Below are positions 42,834 through 51,797 of a stretch of DNA of 64,000 bases, in pieces. Position 1 is the first letter of the stretch; each line of letters opens with the position of its first letter. The position numbers and the translations under genes were made by a program. The stretch spans positions 1 to 64,000 of the forward strand of contig CAYZGK010000007.1 of assembly GCA_964478025.1 (NCBI GenBank). Direction: 5' to 3'. Origin of the DNA: UBA3700 sp964478025. GTDB lineage: Bacteria; Bacillota; Clostridia; Christensenellales; UBA3700. The notes under the pieces are model-generated. The model did no database searches, was not told the DNA's origin, and saw only the letters and a list, made by a program, of their open reading frames with translations.

Positions 42834-42854
42834 ATTATTCTCTCCTTTACGTTT

Positions 42855-43577
42855 TTAATTTGCTGTATATAATCTTTTATATGGATTTGCAGAGTTTGGT
42901 TTTAATACAAAGAAATGTTCATTCATTATCGAATCTACATCTAGATTAAAATCATTTGCAAATTCTTCAATATATGTTTTTATTTCATTTAATTCATCAA
43001 AGCTTGCATCTTCACAATTTACTTGTGGAGGAAGTGGAGAGGTGATAGTTGTTCCTCTTAAGAATATTTTACCACCATGCATACCAACTCCTGTAAAGTT
43101 TCCTACAATATCTTTATCTTTCTCAAGATTAAGAACAATTATTCTGCCACCTGCCATATATTCGCCTAAAAACGAACCGACCTTTCCACCAATTATGATT
43201 AAAGGGAATTTTTCCTTGTAAGCTTTCATATGTATGCCTGTTCTATATCCTGCATTATTTCTTATAAATATCTTTCCACCACGCATAGCATATCCAGTAG
43301 CATCGCCTGCGCATCCATGAACTATGATTTTTCCATCATTCATTGTATCTCCAACTGCATCTTGAACAGAACTGTTAACGGTTATATTACATCCATCCAT
43401 ATATGATGCTAGAGCATTGCCAGGTACACCATTTATAGTAATGTTTTTACCATTAACTCCAGATGCTATATATCTTTGTCCTACTACATTATTTAAAACA
43501 ATATCGCTATCATTACTGTGGCGAACGCAATCACATATTTCTTTGAAATCTAAACTTGTACAATCAATAATTTTCAT
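42855..43577 (-). CDS. Glutamate synthase GXGXG-domain subunit
   Basis: A 240-residue protein made of the C-terminal GXGXG right-handed beta-helix of GltB: repeated glycine motifs NVVGQRYIASGVNGKNITIN, GDTMNDGKIIVHGCAGDAT, GYRTGIHM, GGKVGSFLGEYMAGG, GVGMHGGKIFLRG. It is the structural third of a three-polypeptide glutamate synthase. The other two subunits lie directly upstream. GGAGGA precedes the ATG. Confidence 0.9.
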   Translation of the reverse strand: MKIIDCTSLDFKEICDCVRHSNDSDIVLNNVVGQRYIASGVNGKNITINGVPGNALASYMDGCNITVNSSVQDAVGDTMNDGKIIVHGCAGDATGYAMRGGKIFIRNNAGYRTGIHMKAYKEKFPLIIIGGKVGSFLGEYMAGGRIIVLNLEKDKDIVGNFTGVGMHGGKIFLRGTTITSPLPPQVNCEDASFDELNEIKTYIEEFANDFNLDVDSIMNEHFFVLKPNSANPYKRLYTAN

Positions 43578-43586
43578 AGAGTCCTC

Positions 43587-45092
43587 CTATTCGCCAGCAT
43601 GCATTATGCCAAGTATTTCTAATTCTTTTTCAGTAAGACCAATTCCACGTAGCATTAGTCTATTACCACGAAGAGCTTCTATAGAGTTTATTCCCATTCC
43701 GCCCATAATTTCTTTTATTTCATTAGTCCAAGCGTTTACAAGATTTGTAAGTCTTACAACGCCTTCCTCTGGATTTAATCTTTTTGTTAATTCAGGTCTT
43801 TGTGTTGCAATGCCCCAGTTGCATCTACCTAAATGGCAAGATCTACATAAATGGCATCCAAGTGCCATAAGGGCAGCAGTTGCAATATAACAAGCATCAG
43901 CACCAAGCGCTATTGCCTTAACAACATCTGATGAAGACCTTATAGAACCACCAACAACTAGTGATACTTTATCTCTTATACCTTCATCTCTAAGTCTTTT
44001 GTCTACTGCAGCAAGTGCAAGCTCAATTGGAATTCCTACATTATCTCTAATTCTAGTAGGTGCAGCACCAGTTCCACCTCTAAAACCATCAATAGCAATA
44101 ATATCAGCACCAGATCTTGCAACGCCTGATGCAATTACCGCTACATTGTGTACTGCTGCTATTTTTACAATAACTGGTTTTTTATATTCAGAAGCTTCCT
44201 TTAGTGAATAAACTAATTGCCTTAAATCCTCTATTGAATATATATCATGATGTGGAGCAGGGGAAATGGCATCAGAACCTTGAGGTATCATTCTTGTTCT
44301 TGAAACATCTTCACTTACTTTAGAACCAGGTAAGTGTCCACCTATTCCAGGTTTTGCACCCTGTCCCATTTTTATTTCAATTGCAGCTCCTGCATTTAGA
44401 AAGTCTTTATTTACTCCAAAACGGCCAGAGGCAACTTGAACTATTGTATTAGGTCCGTATTTATAAAAATCTTCATGAAGGCCACCTTCTCCTGTGTTAT
44501 ATAAAATGCCTAATTCTTGTGCAGCTTGAGCTAGTGAAGCATGTGCGTTATAACTTATAGAGCCATAACTCATAGCTGAAAACATTATAGGTGTAGATAG
44601 TTCTATCTTTGGTGGTAAATTATTTATAATTTTTCCATCTTTATCTCTTAAAATTTCAGTAGGTTTAGCACCTAAGAAAGTCTTAGTTTCCATTGGCTCA
44701 CGAAGTGGGTCAATTGGTGGATTTGTAACTTGAGAGGCATTAATTAAAATCTTGTCCCAGTATACTGGAAAGTTTTCTGGATTTCCCATTGAAGATAATA
44801 AAACACCACCAGTTGCTGCTTGTCTATAGATAGAATTAATATTTGCACTAGACCAGTTTGAATCCTCTCTAAATACATTATTAGATTTAACTATTTTAAG
44901 AGCATGTGTAGGACATAACGCAACACATCTATGACAATTTACACATTTTGTTTCGTCTGCAAGCATTATATTATGCTCACTATCAAAGAAGTGAACTTCA
45001 TTTGAGCATTGCGACTCACAAAGCCTACATCTTGTACATCTATTGTCATTTCTTTCTATTTCGTATTGAGGTTCAATAAGTTGAATTGCCAT
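43587..45092 (-). CDS. Glutamate synthase FMN-binding subunit with ferredoxin domain
   Basis: A 501-residue catalytic subunit. Residues 15-67 carry two 4Fe-4S motifs (CTRCRLCESQC; CVNCHRCVALCP). The rest is the GltB central TIM barrel with FMN site (IAIDGFRGGTGAAP; VGGSIRSSSDVVKAIALGAD) and a CHLCRSCHLGRC cysteine cluster for the 3Fe-4S centre. The fused ferredoxin suggests electrons come from ferredoxin-like sources, as no GltD-type flavoprotein gene is seen. It reductively converts 2-oxoglutarate and ammonia to glutamate. AGGAGG-like GGAGGTAA upstream overlaps the end of the preceding gene. Confidence 0.92.
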   Translation of the reverse strand: MAIQLIEPQYEIERNDNRCTRCRLCESQCSNEVHFFDSEHNIMLADETKCVNCHRCVALCPTHALKIVKSNNVFREDSNWSSANINSIYRQAATGGVLLSSMGNPENFPVYWDKILINASQVTNPPIDPLREPMETKTFLGAKPTEILRDKDGKIINNLPPKIELSTPIMFSAMSYGSISYNAHASLAQAAQELGILYNTGEGGLHEDFYKYGPNTIVQVASGRFGVNKDFLNAGAAIEIKMGQGAKPGIGGHLPGSKVSEDVSRTRMIPQGSDAISPAPHHDIYSIEDLRQLVYSLKEASEYKKPVIVKIAAVHNVAVIASGVARSGADIIAIDGFRGGTGAAPTRIRDNVGIPIELALAAVDKRLRDEGIRDKVSLVVGGSIRSSSDVVKAIALGADACYIATAALMALGCHLCRSCHLGRCNWGIATQRPELTKRLNPEEGVVRLTNLVNAWTNEIKEIMGGMGINSIEALRGNRLMLRGIGLTEKELEILGIMHAGE

Positions 45093-45093
45093 A

Positions 45094-46182
45094 TTATTTT
45101 ACCTCCTTATTAACATTAATAATTACTGCTTCTCCACCTTTAGGGTAGTAAACATTATAAGCATCTGGACATATCTTTCTTATAGCACTTTCTTCGCTAG
45201 AGATGTATTTCATGTCATCTTTTTCTGCAATTACCATAGAACGAAGTTTAAGTCTATCATTAAGAGCCATAAGTCCTCCCCTAAAGCCTACAATAATAGA
45301 GAAGGGGCCAGTGATTAATTGTGATGAAAATACATTTCTTAAAAATGTTTCCTTTTCTTTTTCCTCTTTTGGCATTCTTTCAATTGTGTCCCAAAATGGT
45401 GCAGCAATTACGCCAGCTGTTTCCTTTAGAGAAAGGCCTTTCTTTCTTGTTAAGTAATCAATTATGTAAGTTATAACCTCAGTATCTGTTTGAAGCGTAC
45501 ATTTATAGCCATACATTTCCATAGCACGTCTATTTGCATCATATGAAGATATTTCTCCATTATGGACTACAGATAAATCTAAAAGTGAAAATGGATGTGC
45601 GCCGCCCCACCAACCAGGGGTATTTGTTGGATATCTACCATGAGCAGTAAACGAGTAGCCTTCATATGAATCTAACATATAAAATCTTCCAACATCCTCT
45701 GGAAAACCTACTGCTTTAAATACGCCCATATTTTTCCCTGAAGAGAATATATATGCACCTTTTATTTCAGTATTAATTTTAAAAACTGATCTAAAAACAT
45801 AATCATCCTCTTTAAGCTGAGTAGCATCAAGTTTTGTTTTTAGGGGAGTAACAAAGTATCTCCAAATAAGTGGAGCATCGGTTATTTCTTTTATTTGTTT
45901 TGTAGGAATTTTAGAAAGGTTTACTATATCATAATATTCTTCTATATATTCTTCACATTGCTTTTTTGCAAGTGAGTCAGAATAAAAAATATGAAAAGCA
46001 TAATAATCTTTATACTCTGGATATATTCCATAAGCGGCAAAACCACCGCCAAGACCATTTGATCTATCGTGCATGACAGCTATTGATTTAATAATATCTT
46101 CGCCGGAAAATTTTCTTCCGCTAGTTGAAATCATAGCAGCAACAGCACATCCTGATGGATTACGAAATTGACCCTCTAACAT
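45094..46182 (-). CDS. Glutamate synthase glutamine amidotransferase (class II) subunit
   Basis: A 362-residue class II glutaminase corresponding to the N-terminal domain of GltB. The nucleophile is probably Cys12 in PSGCAVAAMIS, preceded by an 11-residue propeptide (MLEGQFRNPSG) that must be removed, as in mature GltB. Other Ntn motifs: AHGRYPTNTPGW and LSVVHNGEISSYDANRR. It releases NH3 from glutamine for the FMN subunit. GGAGAG lies ahead of the ATG. It is the first gene of the minus-strand operon with a promoter and attenuator upstream. Confidence 0.9.
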   Translation of the reverse strand: MLEGQFRNPSGCAVAAMISTSGRKFSGEDIIKSIAVMHDRSNGLGGGFAAYGIYPEYKDYYAFHIFYSDSLAKKQCEEYIEEYYDIVNLSKIPTKQIKEITDAPLIWRYFVTPLKTKLDATQLKEDDYVFRSVFKINTEIKGAYIFSSGKNMGVFKAVGFPEDVGRFYMLDSYEGYSFTAHGRYPTNTPGWWGGAHPFSLLDLSVVHNGEISSYDANRRAMEMYGYKCTLQTDTEVITYIIDYLTRKKGLSLKETAGVIAAPFWDTIERMPKEEKEKETFLRNVFSSQLITGPFSIIVGFRGGLMALNDRLKLRSMVIAEKDDMKYISSEESAIRKICPDAYNVYYPKGGEAVIINVNKEVK

Positions 46183-46219
46183 ATATCTCTCCTTACTTTG
46201 TTAAAGTTATATTTTTTAC

Positions 46220-46269
46220 AAAAAAAATAGGCGTCAATCTTCCTTATGGTTGATTGAACGCCATTGTCC
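46220..46269 (-). terminator. Attenuator in the glutamate synthase leader
   Basis: On the minus strand a small hairpin GGAC-AATGGC-GTTC (46256-46269) with a six-base loop overlaps the 5' arm of a terminator GGCGTTCAATC...GATTGACGCC (46230-46262) followed by a T-run. The loop has A at position 1 and G at position 4, as ANTAR-protein binding loops do. The two structures exclude each other. Confidence 0.75.
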
Positions 46270-46294
46270 TTTGCTTGATAAAAAATATATTTTG

Positions 46295-46323
46295 ATTTTA
46301 TGATTTTCAAAAACACTTGTCAA
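46295..46323 (-). promoter_or_regulatory. Promoter of the glutamate synthase operon
   Basis: On the minus strand TTGACA (46318-46323), 17 bases, TAAAAT (46295-46300). Transcription should start near 46288, about 20 bases before the attenuator hairpin. Confidence 0.8.
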
Positions 46324-46444
46324 ATACAAATAGCATTTTTTTAGTTAGATTTTTCCTTGATATATTGTCAATATTTATATAAAATATTGATGGAGAGAAC
46401 AGCGATATTTTTGTTGGATTTTGCAAAAAAAATTAAAAAAATTG
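46324..46444. other. Divergent promoter region between the glutamate synthase operon and glnN
   Basis: AT-rich DNA with an inverted repeat TCAATATTT (46368-46376)/AAATATTGA (46382-46390). No gene is seen. The repeat may bind a nitrogen regulator or may only reflect base composition. Confidence 0.3.
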
Positions 46445-46473
46445 TTGACACAAAAAATGAGTATTGGTATATT
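46445..46473 (+). promoter_or_regulatory. Promoter of glnN
   Basis: TTGACA (46445-46450), 17 bases, TATATT (46468-46473). Start near 46480, just ahead of the attenuator. Confidence 0.82.
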
Positions 46474-46491
46474 ATAGCCATATAAATAAGT

Positions 46492-46534
46492 CAGCAAGGC
46501 GCTGTGGATAGTGTATCCATAGTGCCCTTTTTTA
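46492..46534 (+). terminator. Attenuator in the glnN leader
   Basis: A short hairpin CAGC-AAGGC-GCTG (46492-46504) overlaps a strong terminator GGCGCTGTGGATA-gtg-TATCCATAGTGCC (46498-46526, two G-T pairs) followed by CTTTTTT. Lying 46 bases ahead of the ATG, it should stop most transcripts unless an antiterminator acts. Confidence 0.85.
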
Positions 46535-46579
46535 TTTATGTAAACAACAAAAATTAACTTTTAAAGGAGAAATATAAAT

Positions 46580-48667
46580 ATGACAAACATTCCAGAATTA
46601 TTTGGCTCAATGGTATTCAATGATTCAGTAATGAAAGAAAGATTACCTCATGAAACTTACAAAGCAATGCATAAGACCATCCAAGAAGGTCAATCATTAG
46701 ATATAACAGTTGCAAATGTAGTTGCCAATGCTATGAAGGATTGGGCAATTGAAAAGGGTGCAACTCATTACACTCATTGGTTCCAACCTATGACTGGTGT
46801 TACAGCAGAAAAGCATGATAGTTTTATTTCACCAACAAAAGAAGGAAATATAATAATGGAGTTTTCTGGGAAAGAATTAATTAAAGGTGAACCAGATGCT
46901 TCATCATTCCCATCAGGAGGATTAAGAGCAACAGCAGAAGCTCGTGGATATACAGCGTGGGATCCAACATCTTATGCTTTTATTAAAGATAAATGTTTAT
47001 GTATTCCAACAGCCTTTTGTTCATATACAGGAGAAGCATTAGATAAAAAGACTCCACTTTTACGTTCTATGGCTGCAATTAACAAGCAAGCTTTAAGAAT
47101 TTTAAAATTATTTGGAGATCCTGCAACTAAAGTTTCTACAACAGTAGGTCCTGAGCAAGAATACTTCTTAATTGATGAAGACGTTTATGAAAAGAGAAAA
47201 GATTTGATATATACAGGTCGTACATTATTTGGTGCTCCAGCTCCAAAGGGACAAGAAATGGAAGATCATTACTTTGGTGTTATTAAACCTAGAGTTCAAG
47301 CCTTTATGGATGATCTAAATGTAGAGTGTTGGAAACTTGGTATTTTAGCAAAAACAGAGCACAACGAAGTTGCTCCAGCTCAACATGAGTTAGCTCCAAT
47401 TTTCTCAACAACAAATATTGCAACAGATCATAACCAAATCTTAATGGAATTATTACAAAAAGTTGCAAAGAAACATCACATGGTATGTTTACTTCATGAA
47501 AAACCTTTTGATGGTGTAAATGGTTCAGGTAAACATAACAACTGGTCTATAAGTACAGATAAAGCAAATCTTTTAGAGCCAGGTGAAACACCAGCAGAGA
47601 ATGCAAAATTCTTAGTATTTTTAGCAGCTGTAATTAAAGCTGTAGATGAGTATCAAGACTTACTTAGAATCTCAGTTGCATCCGCAGGAAACGACCATAG
47701 ATTAGGTGCAAATGAAGCACCTCCAGCAATTGTTTCAATGTTCGTTGGTGATGAACTTCAAGCCGTTCTTGATTCAATTGAAAGTGGCGTTAAATATGAG
47801 GGTAAAAAGAGAGTTCAAATGAAAATTGGTGTAGACGTTTTACCAAAGTTCCCTAAGGATACTACAGATAGAAACAGAACATCACCATTTGCATTTACTG
47901 GAAATAAATTTGAGTTCCGTATGGTAGGATCTGCTGATTCAATTGCTTGTGCAAATATTATGATTAATACAGCAGTTGCTGAGGAATTAAGACAATTTGC
48001 TGATGAACTTGAAAAGGCAACAGATTTCCAAGCAGCATTAAATGCTTTAGTTAAAAAGACTATTAAAGAACATAAGAGAATTATCTTTAATGGAAACGGC
48101 TATGATGATGCATGGATAAAAGAAGCTGAAAAGAGAGGACTTTTAAACTTAAAGACAACTCCTGAAGCATTAATTAGATATACTGATAAGAAAAACCTTG
48201 AATTATTTAAGATTCATGAAGTTTATACAGAAACTGAAGTTAAGGCAAGACAAGAAATTCTATTTGAAAACTATGCAAAATTAATCAATATTGAAGCATT
48301 AACAATGATTCAAATGGTTAAAAAATCTATCTTACCTGCTGTATCTTCTTACTCAAAAGAAATTGCTGATACAATTATAAAGAAGAAGGAAGCAATTAAG
48401 GATATTGATTGTTCATATGAGGAATTACAATTAAAGAAGATGGCAAAATATAGTGCAAAAATGCTTGAAGATGTTCAATCCCTAGAAGCTGCTGAAAAGA
48501 AAGCATTTAAGATTGAAGACGCTAAAGATAGAGCAATGAGCTTTATGCAAGATGTTTTACCATTAATGTCAGCAGTTAGAGCAAGTTCAGATGCACTAGA
48601 GACAACTGTTTCTAAGAAGTGTTGGCCATTCCCAACATATGGAGATATCTTATTTTCAGTAAAATAA
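46580..48667 (+). CDS. glnN: Glutamine synthetase type III
   Basis: A 695-residue enzyme, the length expected for GSIII (about 700, against about 440 for GSI). Motifs include HYTHWFQPMTG, the GSIII-specific FSGKELIKGEPDASSFPSGG and AEARGYTAWDP, VGPEQEYFLID, HNEVAPAQHELAPIF and NGSGKHNNWS, and FRMVGSADS. It makes glutamine from glutamate, ammonia and ATP. AAAGGAG precedes the ATG. It is controlled by the leader attenuator, probably by the ANTAR protein encoded at 51798. Confidence 0.96.
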   Translation: MTNIPELFGSMVFNDSVMKERLPHETYKAMHKTIQEGQSLDITVANVVANAMKDWAIEKGATHYTHWFQPMTGVTAEKHDSFISPTKEGNIIMEFSGKELIKGEPDASSFPSGGLRATAEARGYTAWDPTSYAFIKDKCLCIPTAFCSYTGEALDKKTPLLRSMAAINKQALRILKLFGDPATKVSTTVGPEQEYFLIDEDVYEKRKDLIYTGRTLFGAPAPKGQEMEDHYFGVIKPRVQAFMDDLNVECWKLGILAKTEHNEVAPAQHELAPIFSTTNIATDHNQILMELLQKVAKKHHMVCLLHEKPFDGVNGSGKHNNWSISTDKANLLEPGETPAENAKFLVFLAAVIKAVDEYQDLLRISVASAGNDHRLGANEAPPAIVSMFVGDELQAVLDSIESGVKYEGKKRVQMKIGVDVLPKFPKDTTDRNRTSPFAFTGNKFEFRMVGSADSIACANIMINTAVAEELRQFADELEKATDFQAALNALVKKTIKEHKRIIFNGNGYDDAWIKEAEKRGLLNLKTTPEALIRYTDKKNLELFKIHEVYTETEVKARQEILFENYAKLINIEALTMIQMVKKSILPAVSSYSKEIADTIIKKKEAIKDIDCSYEELQLKKMAKYSAKMLEDVQSLEAAEKKAFKIEDAKDRAMSFMQDVLPLMSAVRASSDALETTVSKKCWPFPTYGDILFSVK

Positions 48668-48682
48668 AAAGAGAATAAAAAG

Positions 48683-48741
48683 TATAATATAAAAACGCAA
48701 TGGTTGCGAGATTTAGTTTAGGCTAAATCTCGCATTTTTTT
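48683..48741 (+). terminator. Promoter element and attenuator in the asnB leader
   Basis: A -10 box TATAAT (48683-48688) is followed by hairpin CGCAA-TGG-TTGCG (48696-48708), which overlaps a terminator GCGAGATTTAG-tttagg-CTAAATCTCGC (48706-48733) with a T7 tail. The layout matches the leaders of glnN and the glutamate synthase operon. The -35 is poor, and the same terminator also ends glnN read-through. Confidence 0.75.
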
Positions 48742-48773
48742 AGAGAGAAATAAATATTAGGAGAGAAAAAAAT

Positions 48774-50357
48774 ATGTGTTCAATTATGGGAATCGAAGGG
48801 TATGAAATACCACTAGAAGAATTTAAAAAAGGTTTTGATAAAACCATATCAAGAGGACCAGATATGTCAAAAATTATTGATATAGGCTCTGGTTATTTAG
48901 GCTTTCATAGATTAGCAATTATGGGTCTTACAAAAGAGGGTATGCAACCAATGTCTCTAAATGACAAGTATGTTGTATGCAATGGTGAAATTTATGGTTT
49001 TAGAAAAATAAAGGAAGAATTAGAAAAAGAAGGTTATAAATTTATAAGTGACTCAGACTGCGAAATATTACTACCACTTTACGAAAAATATGGAGTAGAG
49101 ATGTTTAAAAAATTAGATGCTGAGTTTGCTTGTATAATTTTTGATTCAAAAACTAAAGAATTTATTGCAGCAAGAGATCCAATTGGTATAAGGCCTTTAT
49201 TTTACGGATATACAAAGGGTGGCAAAATAATGTTTGCAAGTGAAGCTAAAAACTTAATGGGACTTACTGATAAAATAATGCCATTTCCTCCAGGTCATTA
49301 CTACAAAGATGGAAAATTTGTTTGCTATAGGGATGTAACAAAAGTAGATAAATATAACTATGATGATTTAGAGACTGTTTGTAAAAACATTAAGGAAAAA
49401 CTAATTACAGGCATTGAAAAAAGGCTAGATGCAGATGCTCCCCTTGGATTTTTATTATCGGGCGGATTAGATAGTTCTTTAGTTTGCGCAGTGTCAGCAA
49501 AAATACTTGGAAAGAAAATCAAAACATACGCAATTGGAATGAGCGAAGATGCTATTGATTTAAAGTATGCAAAACAAGTAGCTGAGTATATAGGCTCTGA
49601 CCATCATGAGATTATAATAACAAAGGAAGATGTTTTATCCTCACTTGAAAGGGTAATAGAAATTTTAGGCACCTTTGATATAACAACAATACGTGCCTCA
49701 ATGGGAATGTATTTAATTTGTAAAGCAATTCATGAACAAACTGATATAAGAGTTTTATTAACAGGTGAAATATCTGATGAATTATTTGGATATAAATATA
49801 CAGATTTTGCACCAAACGCAGAGGAATTCCAAAAAGAATCAGTAAAAAGAGTTAAGGAATTATATATGTATGATGTACTTCGTGCCGATAGATGTATAAG
49901 TGTAAACTCACTAGAAGCTAGAGTTCCATTTGGAGACTTAGATTTTGTTGAGTATGTCATGAGTATAGATCCTGAGAAAAAAATGAACAAATATAATATG
50001 GGCAAATATCTATTAAGACATGCATTTGAAGATACTCATTGTTTGCCAGATACCATATTATTTAGAGATAAAGCTGCGTTTTCAGATGCAGTAGGGCATT
50101 CACTTGTAAATTATTTAAAAGCTAACGCTGAATCTTATTATACAGATGAAGAGTATGAAAAATTAAGAAAGAAATATACGCATGCAACACCATTTACAAA
50201 AGAATCTTTACTTTATAGAGAAATCTTTGAGAAATACTATAAAGATCAAGGCGAAATGGTAGTAGATTTTTGGATGCCAAACAAATCTTGGGAAGGTTGT
50301 AATGTAAATGACCCTTCAGCAAGAGTACTTTCTAACTACGGCAACAGCGGAAAATAA
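48774..50357 (+). CDS. asnB: Glutamine-hydrolysing asparagine synthase
   Basis: A 527-residue enzyme: nucleophile Cys2 (MCSIMGIEG), glutaminase motif ERGPDMS-like SRGPDMSKII, PP-loop GFLLSGGLDSSLVCA and the synthetase SLEARVPFGDLDFVEYV. It makes asparagine from aspartate and glutamine. AGGAGAG precedes the ATG. It sits between the two glutamine synthetases behind its own attenuator. Confidence 0.95.
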   Translation: MCSIMGIEGYEIPLEEFKKGFDKTISRGPDMSKIIDIGSGYLGFHRLAIMGLTKEGMQPMSLNDKYVVCNGEIYGFRKIKEELEKEGYKFISDSDCEILLPLYEKYGVEMFKKLDAEFACIIFDSKTKEFIAARDPIGIRPLFYGYTKGGKIMFASEAKNLMGLTDKIMPFPPGHYYKDGKFVCYRDVTKVDKYNYDDLETVCKNIKEKLITGIEKRLDADAPLGFLLSGGLDSSLVCAVSAKILGKKIKTYAIGMSEDAIDLKYAKQVAEYIGSDHHEIIITKEDVLSSLERVIEILGTFDITTIRASMGMYLICKAIHEQTDIRVLLTGEISDELFGYKYTDFAPNAEEFQKESVKRVKELYMYDVLRADRCISVNSLEARVPFGDLDFVEYVMSIDPEKKMNKYNMGKYLLRHAFEDTHCLPDTILFRDKAAFSDAVGHSLVNYLKANAESYYTDEEYEKLRKKYTHATPFTKESLLYREIFEKYYKDQGEMVVDFWMPNKSWEGCNVNDPSARVLSNYGNSGK

Positions 50358-50381
50358 TTGTTTCAAATTATTTCTCTCTAC

Positions 50382-50425
50382 ACCGACGCTCAGTTCTCTC
50401 CTATGATGAGCGTCGGTACTTTTAT
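50382..50425 (+). terminator. Terminator after asnB
   Basis: ACCGACGCTCA (50382-50392) and TGAGCGTCGGT (50407-50417) form a perfect 11-bp stem followed by ACTTTTAT. It could stop transcription or modulate read-through into glnA. Confidence 0.75.
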
Positions 50426-50506
50426 AAAAGTAGAATAAATTGTAATTTGTTGAATAGTAAGTTACTTTTTATTATAATAATAAAAAATAAAAACACGAGG
50501 TGTGTT

Positions 50507-51787
50507 ATGAATCGTTCGGAAAGAGATGTATTAGATTTTATACAAGATAATGATGTTAAGTTTGTAAAACTTGCATTTTGCGATGCACTAGGAAACTTAA
50601 AAAACGTATCAATTTACGCAGATGAATTAGAAAATATTTTTGAAAAAGGTATAGCAATAGAAGAGGAAGCTTTTGATGGTATAGCTTCATACGAAAAGGG
50701 AGATATTAGATTATTCCCAGATCCATCAACTCTTCACCTTCTTCCTTGGAGACCACAACAAGGTGCAGTTGTTAGAATGTACTGTACACTAAAGCATCCT
50801 GATGGAAGTATTGCTGAGTGTGATGGTAGAGTTTTGCTTAAAGCTGCTCAAGAAAAGCTTGCTTCTCTTGGATATACTTGTGCAATTGGTTCTGATTGCG
50901 ATTTTTACTTATTTGAACTTGATGATAAAGGAAAGCCTACATCTATTCCTTATGATAATGCAGGTTATCTAGATTCAGCTCCATTTGATAAAGGTGAAAA
51001 TGTAAGAAGAGAAATATGCTTTACATTAGAGACATTTGGAATAAGACCATCTTCTTCGCACCATGAAAAGGGACCTGGACAAAACGAAATATTATTTAAC
51101 TATAATGACGCACTTCTTGCTGCTGATGATTTAATTTCATTTAAATCAACAGTAAAGTCAGTAGCAGAGAAAAATGGATTATATGCATCATTCCTTCCAA
51201 AACCATTAAGTAATGAAGAGGGTAGCGCTCTTCGTGTTAAGTTTAGATTGAAAAAAGACGGAGTTAATTGTCCAACAGAATCTAAAGAAGTAAAAAGCTT
51301 CTTAGCAGGTATTTTAAATAAGATATCTGAAATAACTCTATTTTTAAATCCTACTCCAAACTCTTACGATAGATTTAAATTTGATAAATCACCTAAATAC
51401 ATTGGATGGGCAGAACAAAAATTTAATCAAGTAATAAGAGTAAGTGGACATAGAGTTGCAGTTTATTCAGCTGACCCATCTTGTAATCCATATGTTGCGT
51501 ATGCACTTTTATTATATGCAGGCGCTGAAGGACTTGAGAAGAATATGGAACTACCTGCTCCTATTGGTGAGTCTATACAAGAGACAAATAAGAACTCATA
51601 TAAATCTTTGCCACTAAACTTAGAGCAAGCAATAAAGGAAGCAAAAGAGAGTGATTTCCTTAAAGAATATATTCCAACAAAGCACTTAGAACAATTTATA
51701 GCCTATAAAGAAAATGAACTTGAAGACTATAACATGGCTCCAAATAAGGAAAAGTTTTTAAACGATAGATATTTTGGAAAAATATAA
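50507..51787 (+). CDS. glnA: Glutamine synthetase type I
   Basis: A 426-residue GSI: VKFVKLAFCDALGNLKNVSI, GSDCDFYLFELDD, SSSHHEKGPGQNEILF, VAYALLLYAGAEGLEKNM. It lacks the long adenylylation loop of proteobacterial GS, as is usual for Firmicutes GSI-alpha. ATG 50507 has CGAGGTG upstream; a frame extends 20 codons further to 50447 but would be AT-rich low-complexity. A second GS besides GlnN suggests different nitrogen states. The ANTAR gene follows after 10 bases. Confidence 0.94.
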   Translation: MNRSERDVLDFIQDNDVKFVKLAFCDALGNLKNVSIYADELENIFEKGIAIEEEAFDGIASYEKGDIRLFPDPSTLHLLPWRPQQGAVVRMYCTLKHPDGSIAECDGRVLLKAAQEKLASLGYTCAIGSDCDFYLFELDDKGKPTSIPYDNAGYLDSAPFDKGENVRREICFTLETFGIRPSSSHHEKGPGQNEILFNYNDALLAADDLISFKSTVKSVAEKNGLYASFLPKPLSNEEGSALRVKFRLKKDGVNCPTESKEVKSFLAGILNKISEITLFLNPTPNSYDRFKFDKSPKYIGWAEQKFNQVIRVSGHRVAVYSADPSCNPYVAYALLLYAGAEGLEKNMELPAPIGESIQETNKNSYKSLPLNLEQAIKEAKESDFLKEYIPTKHLEQFIAYKENELEDYNMAPNKEKFLNDRYFGKI

Positions 51788-51797
51788 AGAAAAGTAA

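Noticed and set aside
43417..43890. 157-codon open frame on the plus strand across two glutamate synthase genes
   Set aside because: It lies opposite well-conserved glutamate synthase codons and resembles no known protein, so it is a shadow frame.
46492..46504. glnN leader hairpin as an exact ANTAR hexaloop
   Set aside because: The apical loop has five bases, not six, so it does not match the canonical motif exactly; I report the leader only as similar in design.
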